DNA of 64,000 nucleotides. It comes from UBA7672 sp965229115. GTDB taxonomy: Bacteria > Pseudomonadota > Alphaproteobacteria > Caulobacterales > Hyphomonadaceae. The stretch lies in NCBI GenBank assembly GCA_965229115.1, contig CBDDIR010000003.1, forward strand, positions 3,844,001 through 3,908,000, read 5' to 3'. Of the stretch, positions 32,659 to 41,280 are shown one piece after another (within the stretch, counting starts at the first letter, position 1; each line of letters opens with the position of its first letter). Under the pieces are notes generated by a model. That model had not been told where the DNA came from. It ran no database searches and saw nothing but the letters and a program-made list of their open reading frames with translations. A program made the translations under genes and the position numbers.

Positions 32659-34134
32659 TCAGCGGCCGTTGCGCGGGTCTGCCATGATGCGTTGTTCGAG
32701 TTGGCGAAGTTCTTCGGCGAGGCCCGCGTTTGCGGAGACCATCGCGGAAATTTTCCGGTACGCGAAAAGCACGGTTGTGTGGTCGCGATCGCCGAACATC
32801 CGCCCGATCTGCGGGTAGGAGCATTTGGTCAGCTGGCGCGAGAGATACATCGCGAACTGGCGCGGTTGTGCGAACTGGCGTTTGCGGCAGGCGGACTCGA
32901 GGTCGAGCTTGGTGACGCCGTAGGCTTTCGCGGTCACGTCCTTGATCGTGTCGATCTTCGGTGCGCGGGCGGGAGCGCCGCCCATCTGCAGCTGGATCGA
33001 TTTCTCGACGGCAGTCTTGTCGAGCGGTTTGCCGGCGAGAACGGTGCCGACATAGACGTTGCGCACGGCGCCGTGGAGCGCGCGGCCCGAAGCAGGCAGG
33101 CGATCCGCGAGGAGATCGACCCACTCTTCAGTGAGGTGGAAGTCTGCGTTGATCGCAGCGGCGGCTTGCGAGACGGCATCCGCCTTGGCGCGCACGATCT
33201 CGCGGCGGAGATTACGCTCGGGCAGTTCCATCTGGGCGATGACGCCGCCGTGGATTTCGTCACGCATACGCTCGTCGAGCTGGTCGATGAGGGCGGGCGT
33301 CTGGTCGGCAGCGAGGACGACGACGCCGCCGTGCGAGACGATGGCGCGGAGGTGGGAGAAGAATTCCACCAGCGTGCCGGGCTTCGAGCAGATGAACTGG
33401 AAATCGTCGAGCAGGACGACCTTGGCGCGGCGGACGAGCGTGCGGAGATCCGACGTGTCCTTGCGCTTCACGCCATCGACGAAGGCGACGGTGAAGTCTT
33501 CCGACGACATGTAGAGGCAGCTGCCCTCGTCCTTGGTGGCTTTGAGCGCCTGCTCGATGCCGCGCAGGAGGTGGGATTTGCCGACGCCGTGCGGCCCGAC
33601 GATGGTGACCACGTTGGCTTCGACGCCGGCGCCGATGGCGAGGCGGCGGGCAAGGCCGAAGGCGATGCGGTTTGAATCGCCAACGAGGAAGTTTTCGAGG
33701 GTCTGCGCGGCTTCTGCGCTGATTTCGACGGGCTCTTCAGCCTCGGCGAAGTCTTCCGCGATCTCTTCATCGGCGTAGGCGACAGCCTCTGCCGACGGCT
33801 GGACGAGGTCGAGGACTTCGGGCGCGATACGGCTACGTGCTTCGATACGCACGGTGCGGCCGTTGCGGTCGGCCTGGTCCCAGGCCTGCTGGATGATATG
33901 GCCGAAATCGGTGTCGACGCGGCTGCGCTGATAGTCGTCAGACGCGGCCAACAGGACTTCGCCGTTAACTTCGGCGACGAGGTCGAGCTTGGCGATCCAG
34001 GCGTCGAATTTCTGGTCGCCGAGACGGCGGCGCAGAGCGTCGCGCACGGCGGCCCAGACGGCCGGGACTTCGTTGTTGGAATCCGAGAATTGGTTCGTGG
34101 AATTAGTGCGCGAAACTGGAGTCGGCTCCGCCAT
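32659..34134 (-). CDS. dnaA: Chromosomal replication initiator DnaA
   Basis: ATG 34134 (MAEPTPVSR) gives 491 residues; a frame to 34194 adds 20 residues without a better ribosome site. Domain I is near 20-100 (VWAAVRDALRRRLGDQKFDA). The AAA+ domain has Walker A GPHGVGKSHLL, Walker B VVLLDDFQFI and sensor VVLAADQTP. Domain IV ends with the DNA-binding signature DRDHTTVLFAYRKI. The linker at about 110-150 is rich in Glu/Ala. DnaA melts the origin and regulates its own promoter in the upstream gap. Confidence 0.97.
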   Translation of the reverse strand: MAEPTPVSRTNSTNQFSDSNNEVPAVWAAVRDALRRRLGDQKFDAWIAKLDLVAEVNGEVLLAASDDYQRSRVDTDFGHIIQQAWDQADRNGRTVRIEARSRIAPEVLDLVQPSAEAVAYADEEIAEDFAEAEEPVEISAEAAQTLENFLVGDSNRIAFGLARRLAIGAGVEANVVTIVGPHGVGKSHLLRGIEQALKATKDEGSCLYMSSEDFTVAFVDGVKRKDTSDLRTLVRRAKVVLLDDFQFICSKPGTLVEFFSHLRAIVSHGGVVVLAADQTPALIDQLDERMRDEIHGGVIAQMELPERNLRREIVRAKADAVSQAAAAINADFHLTEEWVDLLADRLPASGRALHGAVRNVYVGTVLAGKPLDKTAVEKSIQLQMGGAPARAPKIDTIKDVTAKAYGVTKLDLESACRKRQFAQPRQFAMYLSRQLTKCSYPQIGRMFGDRDHTTVLFAYRKISAMVSANAGLAEELRQLEQRIMADPRNGR

Positions 34135-34565
34135 GCGTCCAACTCCCCCCATCCCGCCAGTTACAAAACGGGTCGTGTTCTGTTTGCTGATCATGGCCCC
34201 TCATCTACCTTTCTGGTCGATGTTGCTTCCCGCATTTTTGGACAAAAAGGCTCTCCGACGACTCCAGCCCCGGAGTCGCAGATCGTGTCCAAAACGAAGG
34301 ATATTTACTCGCTACGGAGGAGAGTTTTTCTCCGTTCAGTCGTCGCCGTCAACCGCGACAAAAGCCGCATTGTGGATTTTATTTTTAACCAAACCGTCGC
34401 ATTCGGTATTGCCACTGAATCCATTGAAAAATCGCTGGTTGTCGTGGGTTTCGCGCGCAGGAATCGTGTTCGGGTACTGCTCCGTACAGGGAACAATATC
34501 CGGGTGGTTTTTGCGATGTATTTGGAGGTCGTAAGCTTAGCTAAATTCAACTCTGGAGAGTTGTA
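34135..34565. other. dnaA-rpsT intergenic region (dnaA promoter, possible but unproven origin)
   Basis: This is an AT-richer stretch than its surroundings. It contains TTGTGGATTTTATTTTTAAC near 34368, whose TGTGGATTT matches 7 of 9 positions of a DnaA box, and small hairpins ACGGAG...CTCCGT and GTAC-TGCTCC-GTAC. No cluster of consensus DnaA boxes was found. In Caulobacterales the origin can lie away from dnaA, so I do not call an origin. Confidence 0.4.
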
Positions 34566-34592
34566 AAAGACAACCCCGGAATACCCCGGGGG
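34566..34592 (-). terminator. Terminator region of rpsT
   Basis: On the minus strand CCCCGG-GGTATT-CCGGGG is followed by TTGTCTTTT. A further hairpin, CCTCACCG with CGGTGAGG (34599-34624), precedes it just after the rpsT stop, so termination may use both. Confidence 0.75.
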
Positions 34593-34637
34593 TCGTGCCC
34601 TCACCGAGTTGTCACCCGGTGAGGCAGAAGCCGTGAG

Positions 34638-34904
34638 TTAGGCCGCGACGCCTTTGACGCGGGCTGCCAGGCGGGAGACTTTCCGCGAGGCGGTGTTCTT
34701 GTGAAGGACGCCCTTCTGGACCGAGCGCATGATTTCCGGCTCAGCGGCTTTCAGGGCGACGATCGCCGCTTTCTTGTCGCCAGCGGCCACAGCCTCTTCA
34801 ACCTTGCGGATGAAGGTGCGGACGCGCGACTTGCGCGATTTGTTGACCTCGGTCCGCCGTGCGATCTTGCGCACCATTTTCTTGGCGGATTTCGTATTGG
34901 CCAT
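34638..34904 (-). CDS. rpsT: 30S ribosomal protein S20
   Basis: The 88-residue basic protein (MANTKSAKKMVRKIARRTEV, then RVRTFIRKVEEAVAAGDK, and the ending SRKVSRLAARVKGVAA) is a standard S20, which binds 16S rRNA early in small-subunit assembly. It lies upstream of dnaA on the same strand, the usual alphaproteobacterial neighbourhood. Confidence 0.98.
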   Translation of the reverse strand: MANTKSAKKMVRKIARRTEVNKSRKSRVRTFIRKVEEAVAAGDKKAAIVALKAAEPEIMRSVQKGVLHKNTASRKVSRLAARVKGVAA

Positions 34905-35062
34905 CGGTCTTCCAAGCTCCGTTTACCCGACCCGTCGGACATGATCCGGGGGTTTTGGGGAGCGGCGTCTTAACAGCGTCGTTTGACGCGGTCAATTCGC
35001 CTGTTGAAGGATTTGATCAGTAGCTCAAAAAGCCTTGGATTAAAGGCCTTTTGGGCGCTGCG

Positions 35063-35839
35063 TCACTTGTTCTGAAACTTCGCAGGGCGCTTTTCGACGA
35101 AAGCGGCCATGCCTTCTTTCTGGTCATCGGTTGCAAACATCGAGTGGAACAGCCGGCGCTCCAGCATGATGCCCTGGCGCAGGGTGGTCTCGTAGGCGGC
35201 GTTAACCGTCTCCTTGGTCATCATGGCGATGGGGCGGGACTGGCCAGCGATTTTCTTCGCAGCGGCTTTTGCCTCGTCCAGCAGCTTGTCGGCGGGGAGG
35301 ACGCGGGAGACGAGGCCCGAGCGCTCGGCCTCGGCGGCGTCCATCATCCGGCCGGTGAGGCACATATCCATGGCCTTCGACTTGCCGACGAAGCGCGTCA
35401 GGCGCTGGGTGCCGCCGATGCCCGGCATGACGCCCAGATTGATCTCCGGCTGGCCGAATTTGGCGGCTTCCGAAGCCAGGATGAAATCGCAGAGCATGGC
35501 GAGCTCGCAGCCGCCGCCCAGGGCAAAGCCGTTCACAGCCGCGATCAGGGGTTTGCGGAAGGACGAGACGGCGTGCTCGAACGCGCCGAACAGGTCCTTT
35601 TGATAGACGTCCATGTAGGACTGCGGGGCCATTTCCTTGATGTCGGCGCCGGCGGCGAAGGCGCGGCCTGCCCCGGTGAGGATCACGCAGCCGATATTCG
35701 TATCTGCCTCATAGGCAGCCAGCGCATCGACCAGCTCGCCGCAAAGTTTCGCATTGAGGGCGTTCAGCGCATCCGGGCGGTTGAGCGTGATGATCCCGAC
35801 ATTGCCGTCGGTTTCGACCAGCAGCGTTTCGTAGGCCAT
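35063..35839 (-). CDS. Enoyl-CoA hydratase
   Basis: The 258-residue crotonase has the oxyanion-hole loops AFAAGADIKEM (near 62-72) and NGFALGGGCELAML (near 102-115). The two catalytic glutamates are in GGGCELAM and FGQPEINLGVMPG. It hydrates trans-2-enoyl-CoA in beta-oxidation. A crotonase at this place between rpsT and mutM is common in alphaproteobacteria. It starts 17 bp after the upstream hypothetical gene, suggesting co-transcription. Confidence 0.94.
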   Translation of the reverse strand: MAYETLLVETDGNVGIITLNRPDALNALNAKLCGELVDALAAYEADTNIGCVILTGAGRAFAAGADIKEMAPQSYMDVYQKDLFGAFEHAVSSFRKPLIAAVNGFALGGGCELAMLCDFILASEAAKFGQPEINLGVMPGIGGTQRLTRFVGKSKAMDMCLTGRMMDAAEAERSGLVSRVLPADKLLDEAKAAAKKIAGQSRPIAMMTKETVNAAYETTLRQGIMLERRLFHSMFATDDQKEGMAAFVEKRPAKFQNK

Positions 35840-35856
35840 GGGCGTCTCCCTATTAT

Positions 35857-36468
35857 CTAGTTTTCGAGGCTACCGCTTTCCGGGCTCTCTTCTTCGTAGC
35901 TGTCCGGGAGGCCGAACTCCACCCGGCTCGCCCCGGCGAGGCGCAGCTGATCGAACAGCGCCATCACGATGTGGGGTTCGACGGTGCCGAAATCGGCCTG
36001 GACGATTGATGTGCGGCCTTCGACATCCGGATCAGACATGAAGTGGGCGGCGCGCTGGATGCCGCCTTCTGCGATGTCGTTCGGAGCGGCGATTGCGCCT
36101 TCGAACCATTCACCGAGGGCTACAGCGATCGTCTTCGGCTCGCCGTCGATGGCGATGCGGACATTGTCCCACTGGAAGGGCGCGATGACGATGTCGAGGC
36201 CGGCGCCGTGGAAGGCTTCGGCCGTGAAGTTGAGCATCTTGCTGGGCGAGAAAGCGCTGGGCGTTGCGCCCTCGCCTTCGACCAGCGCGAGATCGTAACG
36301 GGCGCCAAGATTGAGCGCGCCTTCGCGCATCAGCTCGCCGGCGTCGTTCACCATGGGCGGCTCGACGATGAGGGTGTGGCCCTTGCCGCGCATCTCTTCG
36401 AGGGCTGCTTCGAACATGTCGACGTAATGGTTGCGCACATGCGTGAGCAGGTCGACGAGATCGGTCAT
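35857..36468 (-). CDS. Conserved-looking hypothetical protein, 203 aa
   Basis: ATG 36468 has GGAGG five bases upstream (an in-frame start four codons earlier is weaker). The protein is acidic and soluble, with VEPPMVNDAGELMREGALN, FQWDNVRIAIDGEPKTIAVA, EWFEGAIAAPND and a C-terminal Glu/Ser tail (YEEESPESGSLEN). No signal peptide, catalytic motif or named family is recognised. It is probably co-transcribed with the downstream enoyl-CoA hydratase. Confidence 0.75.
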   Translation of the reverse strand: MTDLVDLLTHVRNHYVDMFEAALEEMRGKGHTLIVEPPMVNDAGELMREGALNLGARYDLALVEGEGATPSAFSPSKMLNFTAEAFHGAGLDIVIAPFQWDNVRIAIDGEPKTIAVALGEWFEGAIAAPNDIAEGGIQRAAHFMSDPDVEGRTSIVQADFGTVEPHIVMALFDQLRLAGASRVEFGLPDSYEEESPESGSLEN

Positions 36469-36502
36469 ATCAGCCTCCACCCGGATTTGGGTCGAGGGAT
36501 GC

Positions 36503-36898
36503 CTACTGCTCCAGACGCGTGGAGGCCAGCTTTACGATGAGTTCGAAGTTGACGGTGACCGGGCGGTTGCTGGCTGGTTCGCGGATCTGGATGTTCAGCT
36601 CTTCGTTTTCGCGGACGAAGGCGAGGCGGTTGAGGTCTTCCGTGCGCTTCCAGCCGAGGGACGGCAGCGTCGCAACGTAGAAGTCCGCAATCTGCGCGGC
36701 CCCCTTCTGGCCTTCGGCGGAGGTGCGGACGACGCGGCCCTGATCGCTTTCGAAGACCAGCGGGTCTGTCAATTCGGTGAGGCCGGCGATGAGCGGGACA
36801 TCGTCGATGGCTTTCAGGAATTCGTTGGCGTGAGCCGGGGCCGCGGCGAGCGTGGCGATGACTGCGATGGCCGCGAGAGGGTGGATACGGCTGAACAC
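36503..36898 (-). CDS. Secreted hypothetical protein, 131 aa
   Basis: GTG 36898 with AGGAG eight bases upstream opens a signal peptide (LAAIAVIATLAAAPAHANEF). The mature part is a small alpha-beta domain (VFESDQGRVVRTSAEGQKGA, then IADFYVATLPSLGWKRTEDL, LNIQIREPASNRPVTVNFEL) reminiscent of periplasmic proteins that compare wild-type steric patterns, but no family is named. The ATG at 36949 used by a longer frame would bury the signal peptide. It may share a transcript with the gene at 35857. Confidence 0.75.
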   Translation of the reverse strand: MFSRIHPLAAIAVIATLAAAPAHANEFLKAIDDVPLIAGLTELTDPLVFESDQGRVVRTSAEGQKGAAQIADFYVATLPSLGWKRTEDLNRLAFVRENEELNIQIREPASNRPVTVNFELIVKLASTRLEQ

Positions 36899-36995
36899 GG
36901 CGGTTCTCCTGAGGCTCCGGAAGGTCGCGGAGTTCGGGCAGTTTCGCAAATGCGCCCTGCAGAGAGCTTAATGACGCTGCTTTAACGCAGGCGGT

Positions 36996-37256
36996 TCAGC
37001 CCCGGCGACCTGCGACGCGCTTCTGGTTGTCGTCTCCGTCATTCTCGTCTTCCTCGCCTGCCCGTTCTTCGCGCGCTTCGATGGCGGCGCGTGCGGAGGG
37101 ATCGAGGATGGATGTGACTTCCATGATGGAGGTTGCGCCGGAAGACGAGCGCTTGCGGCGATAGTAGAGCCAGCCCTTCGTCTCCATCCAGAGAAGGACC
37201 GTGTGGAGCCCGTAGAGGACCCCGATGGCAAAACAGATCCAGAGCGCGATTTCCAT
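36996..37256 (-). CDS. Small single-span membrane protein, 86 aa
   Basis: ATG 37256 follows GGGAGG eight bases upstream. One membrane helix (IALWICFAIGVLYGLHTVLL) is followed by YYRRKRSSSG and a highly charged, partly acidic tail (AREERAGEEDENDGDDNQKR). The topology would leave the tail in the cytoplasm. The function is unknown and no family is recognised. Confidence 0.7.
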   Translation of the reverse strand: MEIALWICFAIGVLYGLHTVLLWMETKGWLYYRRKRSSSGATSIMEVTSILDPSARAAIEAREERAGEEDENDGDDNQKRVAGRRG

Positions 37257-37492
37257 CACGTCCGCCTCCCAGGCAGGGCATGTGGGAATGGGATTGTAGC
37301 TTTTACAGGCGTGGGAAGCTCTCGATACAAAATTTAGATCGGGGCGTGAACGAGGTTCAGGATTCTGGTGAACGGAGTTCACAGCGGTTGGGGCCGCGCT
37401 CGTTCTTCGACGGACCCGCCGCTAGCACCTCCGAATTGCGCGAGACAGTCGGCGTTGCTAGCTTCAGGCGCATAGATTCATCGGAGGCTTCC

Positions 37493-37900
37493 ATGAAGAC
37501 GCTGATCGCTTTGGCTCTGGGCGGTGTTGTCTTGTCAGGGTGTGCGGCGCAGAACCCGCGCGTCGACCTTCCGGCAAAGATCGCGAGCCGCGCTCCTGAC
37601 GCCTGCTTCGGCACGGGCGATATCGCGAACATCAACATTGTCGACAAGCAGACGCTCTACGTCGCTACCCGGCGCGGTTATGTATTCCGGCTGGATGCCC
37701 CCGGCGAGTGCTATACTCAGGGCGCCTCGATCGCCGTGGGTGAGTTCAGCGGCGCTGGCGGGACGTGCGTTGGAAATCAGGCGAGAGTGTCCGTCGGCGG
37801 CCCACTCAACGGTCCATCCAAGATGTGCGTCGCCAAGATCAGCGGCCCGTACGCCGATAGCCGCGAAACCGGTCTCTGGGCGCGACCTCTCACGCCCTGA
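37493..37900 (+). CDS. Small lipoprotein, DUF6491-like
   Basis: CGGAGG stands before the ATG. A lipoprotein signal ends VVLSGCAAQ. The mature region has CFGTGDIANINIVDKQTLYV, YVFRLDAPGECYTQGAS and a later Cys pair (TCVGNQ, KMCVAKI), a pattern like the DUF6491 lipoproteins of Caulobacterales and Sphingomonads. The family role is unknown. It is convergent with mutM, with 16 bp between stops. Confidence 0.75.
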   Translation: MKTLIALALGGVVLSGCAAQNPRVDLPAKIASRAPDACFGTGDIANINIVDKQTLYVATRRGYVFRLDAPGECYTQGASIAVGEFSGAGGTCVGNQARVSVGGPLNGPSKMCVAKISGPYADSRETGLWARPLTP

Positions 37901-37916
37901 TCCGCTAAACCAGCGC

Positions 37917-38762
37917 CTACTTCTGGCAGTGGCTGCAGTAGAAGGTTGAGCGGCCGGATTGGACCATTCGCTTGATGGGGCGACTGCACACCACGCAGGG
38001 TTCGTCTTCGCGGTCATAGACCTGGAAGCGGTGCTGGAAGTAGCCGAGTTCGCCGGTGGTGGTTTCGAAGTCGGAGATGGTGGAGCCGCCGGCTTCGATG
38101 GCTTCTTCGATCACTTTACGAACTTCGATGCTGAGCTTTTCGAGTTTGTCGCGGCGGATCGCGCCGGCGAGTTTCTTGGGCGAGATGCCCGAGCGGAACA
38201 GCGCTTCGCAGACATAGATGTTGCCGAGGCCGGCGACGACGTATTGATCCAGCAGCGCGGCCTTCACCGGCGCCTTCTTGCCCTTGAAGGCTTCGGCGAG
38301 ATAGGCGCCGGAGAACTGGTTGGAGATCGGTTCGGGGCCCATGCCGTCGAAAGGCGGATAGTGGTCGATGTCTGCGAGCGGCCAGAGATCCATGAAGCCG
38401 AAGCGGCGGGCGTCGTTGAAGGTGACGGTTGCCCCGCCCTGCATGTCGAAGACGACGTGGTCGTGTTTTGGGATCTCGCCGGCGGCCAGATGGAACTTGC
38501 CGGGCTTCTTGCCCTCCACCGTGAAGCGGCCGGTCATGCCCAGATGCATGATCAGGGCTTCGCCGTTGGACAATTCGCCGACGAGGTATTTTGCCCGGCG
38601 GCCTAGGCGGGTGACTTTTGCGCCCTCGATCCGGTGGTTAAAATTCTCGGGGAACGGGAAACGCAGGTCTTTCCTGCGCGTGTGGACGTGCAGGATGCGT
38701 TTACCTTCCATCGCCGGGGCCAATCCGCGACGAACAGTCTCGACTTCGGGCAATTCTGGCAT
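37917..38762 (-). CDS. mutM: Formamidopyrimidine-DNA glycosylase (Fpg/MutM)
   Basis: The ATG at 38762 gives the required N-terminal Pro (MPELPEVETVRRGL), the catalytic nucleophile. Further landmarks are LGRRAKYL with the conserved Lys, the H2TH segment QYVVAGLGNIYVCEALF and the C-terminal zinc finger CVVCSRPIKRM...FYCSHC. It excises oxidised purines. The open frame continues 200 codons upstream on this strand, but that part is antisense to ubiE and not coding. It is divergent from ubiE across 34 bp. Confidence 0.97.
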   Translation of the reverse strand: MPELPEVETVRRGLAPAMEGKRILHVHTRRKDLRFPFPENFNHRIEGAKVTRLGRRAKYLVGELSNGEALIMHLGMTGRFTVEGKKPGKFHLAAGEIPKHDHVVFDMQGGATVTFNDARRFGFMDLWPLADIDHYPPFDGMGPEPISNQFSGAYLAEAFKGKKAPVKAALLDQYVVAGLGNIYVCEALFRSGISPKKLAGAIRRDKLEKLSIEVRKVIEEAIEAGGSTISDFETTTGELGYFQHRFQVYDREDEPCVVCSRPIKRMVQSGRSTFYCSHCQK

Positions 38763-38796
38763 CGATCGCGTATAGCCCCGGTAAGGTCCTTCGCCT

Positions 38797-39591
38797 ATGT
38801 CTGGATGGCGTTGGACGAGGACCCAGAAAACCTTGGACGAAGATAAAGTCTCATTCGGGTTCGAGGACGTCAGCCGGGACGAAAAATCCCGCCGTGTCAA
38901 AGGCGTATTTGCGTCTGTGGCCAGCAAATACGACGTGATGAACGACCTGATGTCGGCCGGCGTGCACCGGGTGTGGAAGGCGAACATGATCGCCTGGCTC
39001 AACCCGCAGCCCGGCGAAGTGCTGATCGACGTTGCCGGTGGCACGGGAGACGTGGCGCGGGCGTTCCAGAAGCGGGCGAAGGAAGTTTCGAAGCGGCGCG
39101 GGTCGGATCGCGAGACGATGACGTTCGTGACCGACATCAACGAGGCGATGCTGGTGGCCGGCATCAAGGCGTCTGACGTGAACATGCCGCGTGCGGCGTG
39201 CGATGCGGCGGCGCTGCCCTTCCCGGATCGCAGCGCGGATGCGGTGACGATTTCCTTTGGCATCCGCAATGTGGTGGAGATCGACAAGGCGCTGTCGGAG
39301 TTTCGGCGCGTGCTGAAGCCGGGCGGGCGGTTTGCCTGTCTCGAGTTTTCGCACATGACGCATCGCGTGCTGCAGGATGCGTATGACAAGTACTCGTTCG
39401 CGGTGATCCCGAAGATGGGCGAGCTGGTGACGGGGGATCGCGCGAGCTACCAGTATCTGATCGAGAGCATCCGCCGCTTCCCGACACAGGATGATTTCGC
39501 CGCGCGCATCAAGGCTGCGGGCTTTGCCCAAGTCGGCTATCAGAATTATTCCGGCGGCATTGCAGCGCTTCACACCGGATGGGCGGTGTAG
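38797..39591 (+). CDS. ubiE: Demethylmenaquinone/ubiquinone C-methyltransferase UbiE
   Basis: A 264-residue SAM methyltransferase with FASVASKYDVMNDLMSAGVH, motif I DVAGGTGDVARAF, FGIRNVVEIDKALSEFRRV and LEFSHMT. It methylates the quinone ring in ubiquinone synthesis. It lies 4 bp upstream of ubiB, so the two are coupled. Confidence 0.97.
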   Translation: MSGWRWTRTQKTLDEDKVSFGFEDVSRDEKSRRVKGVFASVASKYDVMNDLMSAGVHRVWKANMIAWLNPQPGEVLIDVAGGTGDVARAFQKRAKEVSKRRGSDRETMTFVTDINEAMLVAGIKASDVNMPRAACDAAALPFPDRSADAVTISFGIRNVVEIDKALSEFRRVLKPGGRFACLEFSHMTHRVLQDAYDKYSFAVIPKMGELVTGDRASYQYLIESIRRFPTQDDFAARIKAAGFAQVGYQNYSGGIAALHTGWAV

Positions 39592-39595
39592 CGCC

Positions 39596-41137
39596 ATGTT
39601 CGAAGCGCTTTCCGACTATATGCGCCTCGCCCGCGCGGGCGCCGTTATGCTGCGGCATGATGTTGTGATCCCCGATGCCTATCGCTCGCGCATGCCGTGG
39701 GCGGCGAAGTTCGCCGGCGGGTTCCTGCGCGTGCTGCCGGGTGGCGGCGGCAAGGGGCGGCCGGGGCAGCGGTTTGCGAAAGCGTTGGAGAAGCTGGGGC
39801 CGGCGTGGATCAAGCTGGGCCAGTTCATGGCGACGCGGCCGGATGTGATCGGTGTCGAGGCGGCGAATGATCTGTCGCGGCTGAAGGACAGCGTGCCGCC
39901 CTTCCCCAAGTCGCAGGCGATGAAGACGCTGCGCGAGCAGTTTGGCGCGGATGCGGATCGGTTGTTCCCGGCGCTGGGCGATCCGATTGCGGCGGCTTCG
40001 GTGGCGCAGGTGCATCGCATCGACACGCCGAAGGGCAAGCGGGCGGTGAAGATCCTGCGGCCGGGGATCGAGCGGACGATGGAGCTGGAGCTGCGCGCGA
40101 TGAAGCGCATCGCCTACTCCGCGCAGAAGAACGGCCCTGCCGAAGTGAAGCGCATGGAGCCGGCGGCGTTCATCGACACGATGGCGCGGTCGCTGACACG
40201 CGAGATGGACCTGCGGTTCGAGGCGGGGGCGGCTTCCGAGTTCGGCGAGATCGCGGCGTTGGACAATTATGTCTATGCGCCGAAGGTCGACTGGGAGCGG
40301 ACAAGCCAGCGCGTGCTGGTGACGGAATGGATCGACGGGCGGTCGCTGACCAATCCGGGTAATCTGGGGCCGGAAGAGCGGATCGATCTGGCCAACCGGA
40401 TCACGCGTGGCTTCCTGGCGTGCGCGCTGGACCATGGGTTCTTCCATGCGGACCTGCATGAGGGGAACATGATCCTCGCGCCGGATGGGCGGCTGGTGCT
40501 GGTCGATTTCGGCATCATGGGCCGGATCGGGATGAATGAGCGGATCTTCCTGGCGGAGATCCTGAAGGGCTTCCTCGAGCGCGATTACAAGCGCGTGTCG
40601 GAAGTGCACTTCGAGGCGGGCTATGTGCCGGCCAATCATTCGATGGATGATTTTGCGCAGGCGCTGCGTTCGGTGGGCGAGCCGATCTTCGGGAAAGATG
40701 CGACTGAAGTTTCCATGGCGCGCGTGCTGCTGCAGCTGTTCGACATTACGCGGCAGTTCGGGATGCACCTGCGGCCGGAGCTTATCCTGCTGCAGAAGAC
40801 GATGGTGCAGGTGGAGGGCGTCGCGCGCTCGATCGATCCCTCGCACAATATCTGGCAGGCCGCGAAGCCGATCGTGGATCGCTGGACGAAACGCGAGTTC
40901 GGGCCGGAGGGCCTGAAGAAGCTTGCCGTGTCGACGGCGCGTGAGGCGCTGGCGCGGTTGCGGCGGTTGCCGGAAACTTTGCAGAAGCTCGATGAGGCGC
41001 TGGATCAGGCGGCCAAGCCGGCTGCGGCGCCTTTCGTCGTGAAGCGCACAAGTGGCTGGGGCTGGGCGCTGACGGGCTTTGCGATTGCTGCAGCTTCGGC
41101 TGCGGGCCTGTGGTTCGTGCTGATCTACAAGCCGTAA
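39596..41137 (+). CDS. ubiB: Ubiquinone biosynthesis kinase-like protein UbiB
   Basis: The 513-residue atypical kinase shows LGPAWIKLGQFMATRPDVI (KxGQ motif), the Ala-rich loop AAASVAQVH, catalytic HADLHEGNM and VDFGIMGR, and a C-terminal hydrophobic anchor (ALTGFAIAAASAAGLWFVLI). It supports ubiquinone assembly at the inner membrane. The usual alphaproteobacterial follower, coaBC/dfp, is not here; a TonB receptor gene follows instead. Confidence 0.96.
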   Translation: MFEALSDYMRLARAGAVMLRHDVVIPDAYRSRMPWAAKFAGGFLRVLPGGGGKGRPGQRFAKALEKLGPAWIKLGQFMATRPDVIGVEAANDLSRLKDSVPPFPKSQAMKTLREQFGADADRLFPALGDPIAAASVAQVHRIDTPKGKRAVKILRPGIERTMELELRAMKRIAYSAQKNGPAEVKRMEPAAFIDTMARSLTREMDLRFEAGAASEFGEIAALDNYVYAPKVDWERTSQRVLVTEWIDGRSLTNPGNLGPEERIDLANRITRGFLACALDHGFFHADLHEGNMILAPDGRLVLVDFGIMGRIGMNERIFLAEILKGFLERDYKRVSEVHFEAGYVPANHSMDDFAQALRSVGEPIFGKDATEVSMARVLLQLFDITRQFGMHLRPELILLQKTMVQVEGVARSIDPSHNIWQAAKPIVDRWTKREFGPEGLKKLAVSTAREALARLRRLPETLQKLDEALDQAAKPAAAPFVVKRTSGWGWALTGFAIAAASAAGLWFVLIYKP

Positions 41138-41280
41138 CTGCTTCGTTACATCGGGACATTGTCATCGCGTCGTCAGGCGCGCGTCGCAAAACCGTGTTGC
41201 CGTAAGGGTAAGGCCAATCCTCAGACGGATAGCGGCGCCTCGGGTTCAGGGCGGCGTCGCGGGCACAACGGGACAAGACA

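Noticed and set aside
32311..33675. A 454-codon plus-strand frame across the dnaN-dnaA gap
   Set aside because: Mostly antisense to dnaA, the rest runs through palindromic repeats.
34195..34637. An oriC call upstream of dnaA
   Set aside because: Only one weak DnaA-box match; Caulobacterales origins need not be next to dnaA.
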